From Artemisia argyi (lineage: Eukaryota; Streptophyta; Magnoliopsida; Asterales; Asteraceae), in NCBI GenBank assembly GCA_030686995.1, contig CM060704.1:113830042-113894041 (forward strand): a stretch of 64,000 bases of DNA. Direction: 5' to 3'. The translations under genes and the position numbers were made by a program. The notes beneath the pieces are model-generated. The model worked only from the letters and a program-made list of their open reading frames with translations. It had not been told where the DNA came from and searched no databases. Position 1 is the first letter of the stretch; every line of letters begins with the position of its first letter. Shown here piece after piece: positions 23,756 to 34,453 of the stretch.

Positions 23756-25304
23756 AGTCAGACCTAGTTGAACATATAACATGTTATTTAGTAAGAGATG
23801 AGAGACTTCTCTTACTGCCTCTTACTCGATAAAAGATTGAATACTCATGTTAATATAATATATTTGATGGTTTATTAACTATGTTATATTTATGATAAAA
23901 AGTATTATTTCATATTTACATAAGTTACTTAAGTAAATTGTAGAAACGAGGATTTAAAATCATTCGGACAATTATACAAAAAAAATAACATTATTTCATT
24001 CAGATTTAAACTTTCTAGCCATCTCTTACTAAAATGTGACAATTAGATTTAGACCTAAAACATTTAATTGAAACAAACACACTTTAGTAAGTTAATGCAT
24101 AAGTGTTATCTAATAAACGACTAACTCCTTTGTTGGGCGTTATCTAAATCTTTTCTTTCCAAGTACGTCATAATATCGTAAGTCATATATAGGCATATCT
24201 TGACTTTTGCAATCATACATTCATACTTCTTGATTCTTCCTCTTTGTTCTCACATAGTCACGGCATATTTTATTTTTTTCGGGTTATGGAATGTTTCTAT
24301 ATATAGTTCTCACTGTTTGTTTATATCATCGTGGACATGGTATTGATATTTTGATAATATAAATATATAGAATACGAACAAGTTACAGTATTGAATTCAA
24401 AACCAGGTAGGCCAGTTTATACTTTTTCAAAAGTTTATTTCAGATTACTTTACAAAAAAAGCGTACTTAAATTCGCAACTATATTTGTAATGTTAATTAG
24501 ATATGAAATGACCTAAGAAATAACGTGCTTGCACATTGAAAACTATTCAAAGTTATTACTCCGTAATTGGATATATTTGCTGGTATTTATTATAAAAGAT
24601 TTGTGACATTTATTATAAGTCACGAAATTATCAGATTCATCATATCAAATAGTAATATGGTAGCTAGGTATTAAAACGAGTTAAAAACCTTTATTCAAGA
24701 TGTCAATTTGTAGGAAACTTGTACTACAAATTATGAGTAATAAATTTATTACTGCCGTTGTGCCAATTTATTGTACTTGTATGACTGAGATACCCTTTTT
24801 TTTATTTTTTTATTTTTTATTATTATTTTTTTTTAAATCGTCCTACATGAAATGTGTGGTCGATTTGTATCATCAAACACCATGTAATACTAGAAACAAC
24901 TAATAAATAAATAAATGTATACTATAATGATTAAAATATAAAACAAATCAAATAAATTTGTTTAGCATATTTTACGTTCTAAGTTATGCAAGTTTTTGAG
25001 GCTAAAAAACGATTTCGTGCGGGAAAAATTCGCCGAAATCAATTGTTATAGATTGTTTGACGTTTTAAAAGTGATAATCTGAAATCAAGATGGATAGACA
25101 CTCACTCACACCCCATCATCATATTTGGTGAATCAAACTCATCGCAGACAAACCAACCTTCAAAACTCTCACAGTACTAGTTAGCAACTCAAGTTTTGAT
25201 AAATTTCAATCAAATTAAAACATCAAACAAAGACCACTAGATAACACAACACAAACCAACAAAAATTCCTTCAATCATTGTATGTTACTTTTTTTTTTTC
25301 ACCA
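23448..25304. other. AT-rich intergenic DNA with a poly(T) tract
   Basis: No gene or clear element seen. A run of about 40 T lies at 23715-23754 and could be the tail of an old minus-strand retroposon, but no body is recognisable. Confidence 0.5.
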
Positions 25305-25742
25305 TTAATCATCATCATCAATATCATTAAAATTATCATCATCATCATCATCATCACTATACATATCCAAATGAGGATTACATTCATCCAACAAAAAATC
25401 ACTCTTCTCAATCAAACATTTCAATGAATCAAAACCAAACCCCGGACTATTCGGATCACTCGTTGGAGTCTCCGAACCTGAACTTGAACCTGAACACGAC
25501 TCGAAACCTGAACCACTTGACTCACCTTTAATATACAAACAACAACACAAACAACCACTTTCTCCCTTCTTCATATTCTTCCTCGAAAATCGCTTTTTCG
25601 CCTTTCTAAATTTCGATAAAACCACCCTTTTCGCTCTACTTCCGTATCCAACTTCATTTTTCTTCTTTTTCTCAACGTTGACTTCATTCGGGCCAGCGTT
25701 GACTTCATTTGTTTCGCCCTTAACATGATCATTTAGTGACAT
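25305..25742 (-). CDS. Small plant protein with DPNSP...LIEK...ECNPHLD motif (unknown function)
   Basis: Intronless gene of 145 residues, the only credible host gene here. A Lys/Arg-rich region (about 35-63, including SKFRKAKKRFSRKNMKKG) resembles a nuclear targeting or nucleic-acid binding stretch. GCLCCCLYIKG follows (about 63-73), then a Ser/Gly-rich linker. The segment TSDPNSPGFGFDSLKCLIEK and then ECNPHLD (about 93-125) looks conserved: from memory, small uncharacterised plant proteins share an SDPNxPxF...LIExNDF...ECNPH core. The tail is almost all Asp, encoded by a CAT/ATC-type microsatellite (25310-25360). No signal peptide or membrane segment is visible. GC content is higher than in the flanks. 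The first ATG is used. I cannot assign a function. Confidence 0.65.
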   Translation of the reverse strand: MSLNDHVKGETNEVNAGPNEVNVEKKKKNEVGYGSRAKRVVLSKFRKAKKRFSRKNMKKGESGCLCCCLYIKGESSGSGFESCSGSSSGSETPTSDPNSPGFGFDSLKCLIEKSDFLLDECNPHLDMYSDDDDDDDNFNDIDDDD

Positions 25743-26027
25743 ATAATTTGTGGGTATGTTTTAATAAGATGTTATGTTAAGTTTTGAGTATAAACAAAGC
25801 ATACCCATATGGTGAAAACAGCGATGTGGGATTTGAATTTGTGTGTGTGTTAAATTTGAATGTGAAGTTTGTGTTGGTGTCTGACGTGGCAGATGGTTTG
25901 TGGTGAGTTTAGGGTGTTACAAATAGGGCAAAACACAACCGTCCCTTAACTGTGTTGTGTCTAATTTCGGGTTAATTGTAACCAGAAAAAAGTACAAACT
26001 TTGTCATGCTAAACAACTAAACGACAA
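25743..26027. other. Upstream region of the small host gene
   Basis: AT-rich, with a GT-rich stretch near 25840 and a minus-strand GCCACGTCAG (about 25880-25890) that contains an ACGT core. A promoter is expected here for the minus-strand gene, but no clear TATA box decides its position. Confidence 0.35.
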
Positions 26028-26035
26028 ATTTATTT

Positions 26036-26222
26036 TGGGTTTTTCTATCTTGTGCCCTAGGGCACAAGATAAGAAAGACAACAAGTACAAAAAAAGTACT
26101 AAAGGACTCACAAAAAATACATATTTTATGGATCCCGAAGTCTATTTTGTGGGTCCTTAATACCTTTTGTGTACTTTTTGTCATTCTTATCTTGTGCCCT
26201 AGGGCACAAGATAGAAAAACCC
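26036..26222. mobile_element. hAT-like MITE with palindromic ends
   Basis: A 187-bp element with near-identical inverted ends of about 70 bp, starting GGGTTTTTCTATC. It is flanked by the 8-bp duplication ATTTATTT (26028-26035, 26223-26230). Each end itself contains the perfect palindrome CTTGTGCCCTAGGGCACAAG, so each end can fold alone and the two ends can pair with each other. The 8-bp duplication suggests hAT. There is no coding capacity. Confidence 0.7.
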
Positions 26223-26230
26223 ATTTATTT

Positions 26231-27399
26231 ATACATGACAAGATACTTTTACTTTTACATGTGGATATCACAAGTCAGTTGTTTGAATCTAAAGCTATTT
26301 TCTATCTCACAAAATAAAAGTTAAAATTGGTTATATATTTATCAAATTAATAAGTGACAACAAATTGTATATATTTATCAAACAAATAGATGACATATTT
26401 TATTTTGTTGTATTAACAAAGTGGTATTTATTTTAAATGAAAACCTTTACAACAAAGTCTCAACCAAATAGTATAGGGTGAAAGAGACACTCAAACATGA
26501 CTCAGTGAGGCTACCATAGAGAAAAAAACGAAAACTAAACATTCAAAAAGCTACATGACCATACGTTCTCTAAAGAAACTAGCCCCAAAAAACCCTGAGA
26601 TACAACAGAACAACTAAAGTTAGCTCGGTGCCTAAAAAGTAAGGGTATGTTTGTTTCATTTAGATGTTTCGCATCTGAATCTGACTATCACATCTTACTA
26701 AGTTTTGGTAACATAAAAGCTTTCCTAACTTATAATCAGTGTCCAATTATCTAGTACATTTATACGTTCGAATCTACACCCGTACGTCCTCCCAAATTAG
26801 CAACCAAGTTTCAAGAATCTGGACACCAGTAATAAAACATTTGATTCATAGTTATATATAATAGTCATAGCTCATTATCAGCAAAATTCAGGAAAAGTTT
26901 TTAACACCTCAGAGAGGAGGTCAAATAATATTATCTTCAATTCGTTGTTACCACATTAAAGTATCATCAAGTGTGTGATAAAAGTGGCTAAATAAACCCT
27001 GCTTAGGCGTGTAGGAGACGATAATGGATGATTAATTATGTTTCTTTTTGTTAAATACAACTACTTTTAAAACCTGTGTACACACGGGGTTTGGGCAGAT
27101 AGTATAACGGGCAATAATTTTTTAATAACTTTATTTTAAAGTTAAATATTATGACAATTTATAAATTCTTGATTTGTAATGTGTATGATTTTTCTATAGA
27201 ATTATATTAAAATTTTAATACTTATATAGTTATAAGTAGCTGGTGTTTATGTTGATCTTGTTTAAACTATTCGTATCATGTTATAGACATATTTGTAGTA
27301 AGTAGCACATATTACCTTAAAAAAATGTATCGTTGGTGTATGTAGAATCTCGTCTATCTACTCTCATTTCATAGTAATCTGTGAGGTCGTGCCTTCATT

Positions 27400-27460
<61 letters not shown>

Positions 27461-27828
27461 TTGTTAATAAGATTTTTAAACCTGTGCGCGGGTTAAACTT
27501 ATTAAAAGGAATAACATGAGTAGTTGTTGAGTTTAGATAGTTAAAAAAGAATGATTTTTCCGGATATTCTTACTCACTTTCATAAAGAGGAATAACACGA
27601 GTTCATATATAATCTTGTGTATTCATTACATGTCACAATAACTTGTGTTTTTCTTTTCATATTTAAAATTATGTGAAGATACATACGTCTAATATATACC
27701 AATAATATTATTAAATAACGACAACATATTGTTTTATCTTTTTATAAAATATAATGTATATAAGGTATTTATTAAATTTATAAAGTTATTAAAAACATGA
27801 AAACGGATAAGTATACTTTATTTAAAAT
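26231..27828. other. AT-rich intergenic DNA
   Basis: No gene seen. It contains the TA tract at 27402-27458 and two short hairpin-like stretches near 27065-27090 and 27476-27495, reminiscent of transposon ends but without supporting features. Confidence 0.5.
27402..27458. repeat. TA microsatellite
   Basis: About 57 bp of (TA)n. Confidence 0.9.
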
Positions 27829-28099
27829 GGGTAAGGATCCAGTGAGAAGAAATCTTAAAATGAGAAGAATGAGAAATGACTATAATGGCATATTTGAGAT
27901 GCATCGACATGAATTAGATGCATCTCTATTCATTTAGATGCATCACAATTAGTTTCAAAAGTGATTTTGAAGTGAAAACGTTGCAAAGTGATACTAGCAA
28001 CAAATTTGACCTGCAGATGACGAAAAATGCATAGGATTCGTCTAACTTGATGAAATGCATCTAATCATACTATCTTATAAAACATTTAGGCCTTCTAAA

Positions 28100-28460
28100 A
28101 AAAAAAATACTTAAAATTAAGCATTGCAAGTTCTTAAGCTAAAAGTACAACTAATTAAAACACATTTTCTAATATTAAATACAATTACAAGTTCTAAGCA
28201 AAAAATACAACTAATTAAAACACATTTTTTAACATTAAATACAGTCTTTAAATAGAAATACTTAAAATTCGGCATTACAAGTTTTTAAGCTAAAAGTACA
28301 ACTAATTGAAACACATTTACTAACATTAATAAACTGGTCAATAAATACAATTAATGCAGTTATTAAAACACCCCTTACATAAAAAATACAAATTATCAAG
28401 CATATTGTACAACCAACTTAAACACAATTCCTACATTAAATGTCACCAATACAAATAATA
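28100..28460. repeat. Imperfect tandem repeats
   Basis: Four degenerate units sharing ACAACTAATTAAAACACATT, spaced about 60-110 bp, within the Mutator-like element. Confidence 0.65.
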
Positions 28461-28489
28461 AAACACATTATGCAAATATTCAAACCTGA

Positions 28490-28585
28490 ACGGGCCAAAT
28501 GGGCTCGAGCCTGAATGGGCAAGGGCCAAACGGGCTTGATCCCGAACAAGCACGGGCCAACGGGCTCGAGCTTAAAAGGTTTACA
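28490..28585. repeat. GGGCC-rich imperfect tandem repeats
   Basis: Three or four units of the type AACGGGCCAAATGGGCTCGAG, GC-rich within AT-rich DNA. Confidence 0.6.
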
Positions 28586-28636
28586 ACTCTTAGCTATCAC
28601 TTTTTCCTTTTGATGTTGTTAACATTTATTTTAGGG

Positions 28637-28670
28637 TACCCGCCGCTGCAACGCGCGGGTACTTTACTAG
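28637..28670 (+). mobile_element. Possible Helitron 3' terminus
   Basis: A hairpin with stem TACCCGC (28637-28643) and GCGGGTA (28655-28661) is followed five bases later by CTAG and then T. Helitrons end in a GC-rich hairpin shortly before CTRR and insert between A and T. No matching 5' TC end was identified, so only the terminus is claimed. Confidence 0.4.
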
Positions 28671-28819
28671 TATATGTATATACATCTAATTTTTAGCTAG
28701 AAAATATATTATGATGCATCTCAAGATTAGGGATGCATCTAATTCAAATTGATGCATCTCTAATGTGTAGTTCTTGTTATTTCTCATCCTTGTTATTTGA
28801 TCCTTAATCTATTTAAAAT

Positions 28820-29394
28820 TTAACAACTAAAGTTTTATTAATTACCATTTTTTTTAAGTTTTTTTTTTCTTTTTTTACAAAATTGACACTTATGTTTACT
28901 ACACATTTTATAAATTACAAAAATTTAATAGATTAACCGAATTAAGTTTTAGTTTTGACTTTTATTATTCATATCACATTACTCGATTTTGCCACGTGAC
29001 AAAATAAAGTAATATATTGATCTATATCTTTTCCAATAAGATTATTTTGCCGCTTCAAAATAATAATGTAACTCTTTTATAATATAGAAGATTAAATAAA
29101 TGAATAAGTGACCCACCCAACCCCGACAATCTTATTAAAACATATATATGTTAAAGTAACGATCAAAAGTAAAGCACTTAGGTTTTATCAACTTTTTAAT
29201 AAGCTATGACATTTGTTTATCCAGATGCAAATTGCTTTGGACATCTGAGATTAAATTGTGGTGTGCATGTAATGACATAGTTGTCTTTAAAGAAAAAGAT
29301 AAACATATGTCTAATTTTATGTCTCTTATAATATACAAATACAGAATGTCAGTAAATTTTCATCAAAATAAAAAAAACCACTTTCATCATTATT
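28820..29394. other. AT-rich intergenic DNA
   Basis: No gene or element recognised. Confidence 0.5.
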
Positions 29395-29869
29395 GTTAAA
29401 AATTAAATATCGCACAAATCGTTAAGTTACGTGAAATAAATCATACTATCGCGACGAGAATTAAGTCATCTTTCTATAGAGGTGTTACTTTTGGCCATTT
29501 TTTTCGAATTTTTTGTTGGTGAAATTTCCACCCACCAAAATCACATGTGATTCGTAAAATCACATGTGATTTGTTATTTCAAGAATCACATGTAATTTAT
29601 GAAATCACATGTGATATTTAAAATAACAAAATAAAAGCGATTTTAAGATTCACATGTAATTTGTGAATTCATACGTGATTTTTAAAGTAACAAATCATAT
29701 GTGATTTTTCTGAGTGAAAATTTCAATACTAAAACGTAAAGCTTAAAAGAAAAAATCGTCGAAAGTATATCGAACTGCCCGTCTACTGAAAGATAAAACA
29801 AAATTCTCATCGCGATAGTGTATTTTTAGTCTTTAAAGATTTACGGTTTGGAAGATATATAATTTTCAA
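29395..29869. mobile_element. Foldback element with an ATCACATGTGAT array
   Basis: The outer arms (about 29395-29520 and 29745-29869) are inverted copies of each other, best seen in ACTATCGCGACGAGAATT on the left and its near-complement on the right. Between them, at 29539-29718, seven copies of AATCACATGTGATT or close variants are spaced 15-40 bp. No target duplication was found, so the edges are approximate. Confidence 0.55.
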
Positions 29870-30044
29870 AAATAAGGTGGAAAATGGGTTTTTTGTTTTG
29901 TTGAAAAAAATGAAAAGGCTAGAATTTTCCCATTTGATGTTTAGAAGTTTTTTTTATATCTATGTTGATCTCACCTCCATCCGCATAATGCATTTGTAGG
30001 TCGCGTTAATTAAGTTGTAGTTTTAGTATATATTTTAAGTAATT

Positions 30045-30380
30045 ACAACTATGCTGCAAACATGCCAAGCTTTTGTCAAGCAACTCGAGCTCGAGCTTGA
30101 GCTTGACTCGCTCGAGTCGAGCTTTTATCGAGCTCGAGCCCGAGCCCAATAAACTAGCTCGAAACATATAACATCGAGCTCGAGCTTTTATCGAGATTTT
30201 GAAGCCTTCATGTACATAAATATTTTTATTATACATAATTATAAAAACAACCTAAATGCTAATGTAAATATTGATATAATCTATAAATATTTATCAGAGA
30301 AGGACTTTTTAAACCTTGTGATTTTTGAGCTGAGTTCAAGCCCTATCAAGCTCGAGCTCGGCTCGGCTTGATTACAACGC
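30045..30380. repeat. CTCGAG-rich repeat, possible hAT-like non-autonomous element
   Basis: Blocks of GAGCTCGAGC repeats in both orientations (30085-30195 and 30345-30375) with partly similar ends (TGCTGCAAACATGCCAAGC on the left, inverted GCGTTGTAATCAAGCC on the right). This pattern occurs in plant hAT-type elements. No duplication was confirmed. Confidence 0.4.
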
Positions 30381-30565
30381 TATTCGCCACCATATTAAAA
30401 TAAAAATAAAAATATTTTATAAAACAAATAGCTAAATGTAATATAAGTGCTGATAGCTACAACAAGTTTCGTTGAATGTGAGCTCAAAATTTGAATAATA
30501 CTTTCAAAAGGACTTCATTCAAAAAGTAAAGTCTAGAAATAAATTTTGTTAGTAGGTTTAGAGAG

Positions 30566-32453
30566 ATGAAAAAAGGGTTTTAAATAATACTAGTGCCTCT
30601 AAATCATTGAAATCTGGTGGCAACAGGTTCGACGTGGGTGGTGACCAGAATAAGGTTGTTGCACCTAGTTTGGCCGATCAAACTAGGGTTGATAGTGAAG
30701 TTATAATGTGTAGTGTTGCTTCAAGATTAAGAATATGACTACGAAAGAGGGTATCCAAACTACAGGTTCGTACAAACCTGTACGTGATCCCAAGTTTGAT
30801 ACCAAGAAGTCGTAAACTTTTGTTAATCATGCTTGTGTGTCGATTGTAAGTGGGGTGATTTAGCCCTTTGTTCTATGGAAATTAATGATTCTAAGGTTGC
30901 TAATAACCCTAGTCCTATGGTTACTATGAATAAGGAAGCTGGTGTGAGTAAGGGAAAGGGTATTACTGATTTACCTTATGGTCCTAGGCTTAACCTTAAG
31001 ACCAGGATGGTAACTCATAACGTTGCGAGTGTTGGTAATGAGCCACATGCTAATCATCCTAATGTTATTGATCAGGCGGTATTGCATGCTTGCAACAGTA
31101 TTGACTAAGCAATGTGTGATGTTGCTAGTACTAACATGGCTGCAAGTAATTCTCCTATTATTGTTGATTGGACAGAAGAGGATGGCGATGTAAACTTGTC
31201 TACACGTATTGATGTTAATAACACTTTGATGTCACCTACTATTAATCTAACTACACATGTGGATAGTCCTTGGCTAGTTAATGAGTCTAATTCTGGTCTT
31301 AATATGTATGTTGGTAATAATGTGCCCAAAACCACTAACATAGGTAACAAATCTAATGTGGTTGGATCTAATACAAGAGTGAACGAGATGGGATCTACAT
31401 TATTTTCTAATGTTTTAAGTCCGAAACATGTCACTAGGAAGGTTAACTTTCAACCTTTGGTTAATAAGAATCGTATTGAAAATCATGACACTTTGTTACC
31501 AAAGGCTGCTATGGAGAGTGTTTTGAACCGGTATGATAATACTCTCGTTGGTTTCTTTGTTGGTAAGAATATTGCTTTCCCGATTGTTCAAAACTATGTC
31601 ACAAATATGTAGGGTATGTTTGGTTTGAAGAAGCTTATGAAAAATGATGCAGGTGTTTTCCTCTTTAAGTTTGATTCTAAAGAGGGTGTGGATAATGTGC
31701 TTCAGCGGGGTCGTTGGTTAATCCGTAATTTGCCTCTTATTCTTACCAAATGGACTCCTGATGTGTCGCTAACCAAAAGTTAGGTAACCAAAGTTCTAGT
31801 GTGCATTAAATTGCATAATGTGCCTTTACTTGCATATTCTGAAGATGGTTTAAGCTTGATAGCTACAAAAGTTGGTAAACCGATTATGTTAGACACTTTT
31901 ATAAGCTCAATATGCGTTGATTCATGGGGACGCATTATCTTTGCTCGTGCTTTAGTGGAATTATCATCGGATTCTGAATTAAAACGTGAAGTTACAATGG
32001 CTATCTCCAAAAAGGATGATAGTGGTTTTATTACTACGTGCATCAAGGTCGAATATGAATGGAAGCCTCCTCATTGTGAGGAGTGTAAAGTGTTTGGCCA
32101 TGATCTTATAAGTTGTCCTAAATGTGTTAAGGAGGCGGTTCAAAATGACATTAATATGGCAACGGAAGGTTCTACTACTGTGGAAAAGACGAATAATGGT
32201 TTCAGAGAGGCACAAAATCGTAAGACTATAGGAAAAAAGGCTGGAGTTCAAATACCACCAAACAGTCATTTCGTAGCATTGAAGTTGGTAAAGGGGTTAA
32301 TTTTAGGCCTAAGCAGTTGTATGTAGTTGTGCGAAGAAGCTGAATGCTAATAAGGAGAAAATTAATAATGAGGCAAGTATGAGTGGGACGACAGTTGCTA
32401 CATCAGACTCATTTGATGCTCTTGCTATGGATGATACTGATGAGAGTGGTATT
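30566..32453 (+). pseudogene. LINE (L1-type) ORF1 remains, DUF4283 and zinc knuckle
   Basis: One frame runs most of the way from 30833 to 32326 but is cut by stops at 31106-31108, 31610-31612 and about 31781. The first 350 residues are a Ser/Asn/Val-rich region of low conservation. From about 31511 the sequence resembles the DUF4283 region of plant LINE ORF1 (MESVLNRYDNTLVGFFVGKN, then GRWLIRNLPLILTKWTPD). It ends in a CX2CX4HX4C knuckle, CEECKVFGHDLISC (32083-32124). ORF1 proteins bind LINE RNA. ORF2 (endonuclease and reverse transcriptase) is not present: element C inserted at 32454 and nothing LINE-like follows it in the window. Confidence 0.75.
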
Positions 32454-32658
32454 TGATGAGTCTCGTATTATACATATTTATACCCTCGTTATTATGTAAA
32501 TTATATAGCAAATTACCCTTATTTGTAGGACTTTTGGCACTTAATCTATGAATAAACATGCAGGGCTAACGATCTAAGGAAAGACACGAGAAAGAGAAGA
32601 AACTAATGACTTGAGGAACTTAAGAGAAATAACATATGGTTTGGCAGAAGTGCGCCGA

Positions 32659-34282
32659 TGATGAGGCGAAAAGTGTACCGCTTTTAAGGGGTCATTTAAG
32701 CCCCGAATTCGTGATTATTTGATCAATTATTGCCCTAAATCGTTCCTTTTGTCATTTTAGGTACTTTTGAGGAGAAATCTGAAAAAGGAAGCGTTTTGGA
32801 CGTTTTTGGAGCACAAAAGTGAAGAAAACGGCAAAGTCTCAAATTCCTTGCTGGGAACAATACCTGACGACGTCAAGGATTAACACATGACGGCGTCAAG
32901 AGTGATAAAAGAGGTGGAAGTGGATATTATAACGTGACGGCCCAGAACATTTTCAATGTAATTGGCCTGACGGCATCACCAAGGCCGTCAGGGTCAAAAT
33001 GCAAGTGACGACCCAGAGTAGATTTGCACATGAAGGCGTCAAGACTGGATCTAGGCAATACGACTCTTAACTTGGCGGCGAGTTGACGGCGTCAGAAGTT
33101 AATACATGACGCCGTCAAGATGCTTTGTCTATATATATTTTTCCAATTTTTCATTGTAAAATTTGGAACAAGTTGTGGAATATTAAACATAAACCCTAGG
33201 TCGAATTTTCTGCTTATTGAAGGGGTTTTAAACGCTTCTTTCTTCCATGTTTGAAGAAAGATAAGTTCTCCAATAATCATTCAATATGTCTATGTGTTGT
33301 TTGATTCTATCTTATGCTTGTCTTTCTTTTAACATGTTAGGCTAGGTTTTTATAGTGTTTGCTTAGATGTAGTGAAATCTAGATGTTGATTATTGGTTGA
33401 TTGTTTGTTTATAATTGTTACGGATGATTGTATTCGATGTTAGGCTTAAGAAAACTGGCAGACTTCCATTGGTAACTTGCTTGAATGTCTTAAGAAACAT
33501 GATCGGAGGTGTACTACGATTTTTGGTTGTATTTAATACATAAGTGAATTCTAATGATCCCATGTTAGGAGCATTTAGTCGGCTCGACATAGGAGTGAAG
33601 TAAGATCTTAGGGAATATTGTACACGGCCCTACGACTAGTATTAAGGAATATAACCCGTCATCCATGCAATTGTAACAAGCTAATCAACCGGTAAAAGAT
33701 ATCTAAGGAGTAATGAAATCAACAGGTAAAAGATCCCATGTTAGGAGCTTTTAGTCGGCTCGACATAGGAGTGAAGTAGGATCTTATAGAGTTATGGAAT
33801 ATTGTACACGGCCCTACGACTAGTATTAAGGAATATAACCCGTCATCCATGCAATTGTAATAAGCTAATCAACCGGTAAAAGATATCTAGGGAGTAATGA
33901 AATCTAAGTAAACACATATTTTCTCATTATTGTTTCCACCACATTAGTTTAAATTTCATTTCTTTTATTTTATTTTAATTGCATTCGTAGTTAATTGGGT
34001 TAGTTGACTAGCAACTAATTCCGTCCACTCCTTCAAAACCCGAGATTTTACTTGCTTTCAAAAAAATATAAAAATACAAAAAGAATCATTCCTCACCTCT
34101 AGACCTAGTTTAGTAGGTTTTCTAATCCTAGCGACACTATTCCTGAGTTGAACGATCAATCCCCAGGAACTTGTCACTATACTATACTACAACGATCAGG
34201 TACACTGCCTGGCGGGGATTGCAAGCTTCTCAAGATCCCTTGAGAGGTAAAACCTGTTGCGAGGGCGCAATCCCGCGTATCA
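32659..34282 (+). repeat. 5' LTR of element 3
   Basis: TGATGAGG to GCGTATCA. It has a TGACG-type cluster at 32864-33117 followed by TATATATAT (33130-33138). It contains an internal tandem duplication of about 176 bp (units starting at 33556 and 33732) that element 1 and the solo LTR lack. Confidence 0.92.
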
Positions 34283-34288
34283 AGTTTT

Positions 34289-34307
34289 TGGTGCCGCAGC
34301 CCGGGGA
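34289..34307 (+). other. Primer binding site of element 3
   Basis: TGGTGCCGCAGCCCGGGGA, one base different from the site of element 1. The following about 100 bp of leader is nearly identical to that of element 1 (3003-3100). Confidence 0.75.
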
Positions 34308-34453
34308 ATAGTTATTGTCTAGGTTAGAATTTCTTTTTATTAGGTCTACTTGCTAGATTCCTTTCTAGTAAGGTTTTTATTTTTATTTTTTGGTTTTCTT
34401 TAGTCTATCTTATTTCTTCGTTCCTTTGTTCGTAACCATTACCATCCGCCATC

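Larger units (their letters stand above)
27829..28809. mobile_element. Mutator-like non-autonomous element
   Basis: 981 bp bounded by GGGTAAGGATC on the left and, read inward from the right, GATTAAGGATC. Inverted similarity extends about 100 bp, including paired GAGATGCATC and AATTAGATGCATC blocks. It is flanked by a perfect 10-bp duplication TATTTAAAAT (27819-27828, 28810-28819). Long terminal repeats with a 9-10 bp duplication fit Mutator-like elements. It contains no transposase. The middle holds tandem repeats and a Helitron-like end. Confidence 0.7.

Noticed and set aside
27065..27495. Hairpin-like ACCTGTG...CGGGTT stretches as Helitron ends
   Set aside because: No CTRR follows at the right distance and no partner end was found.
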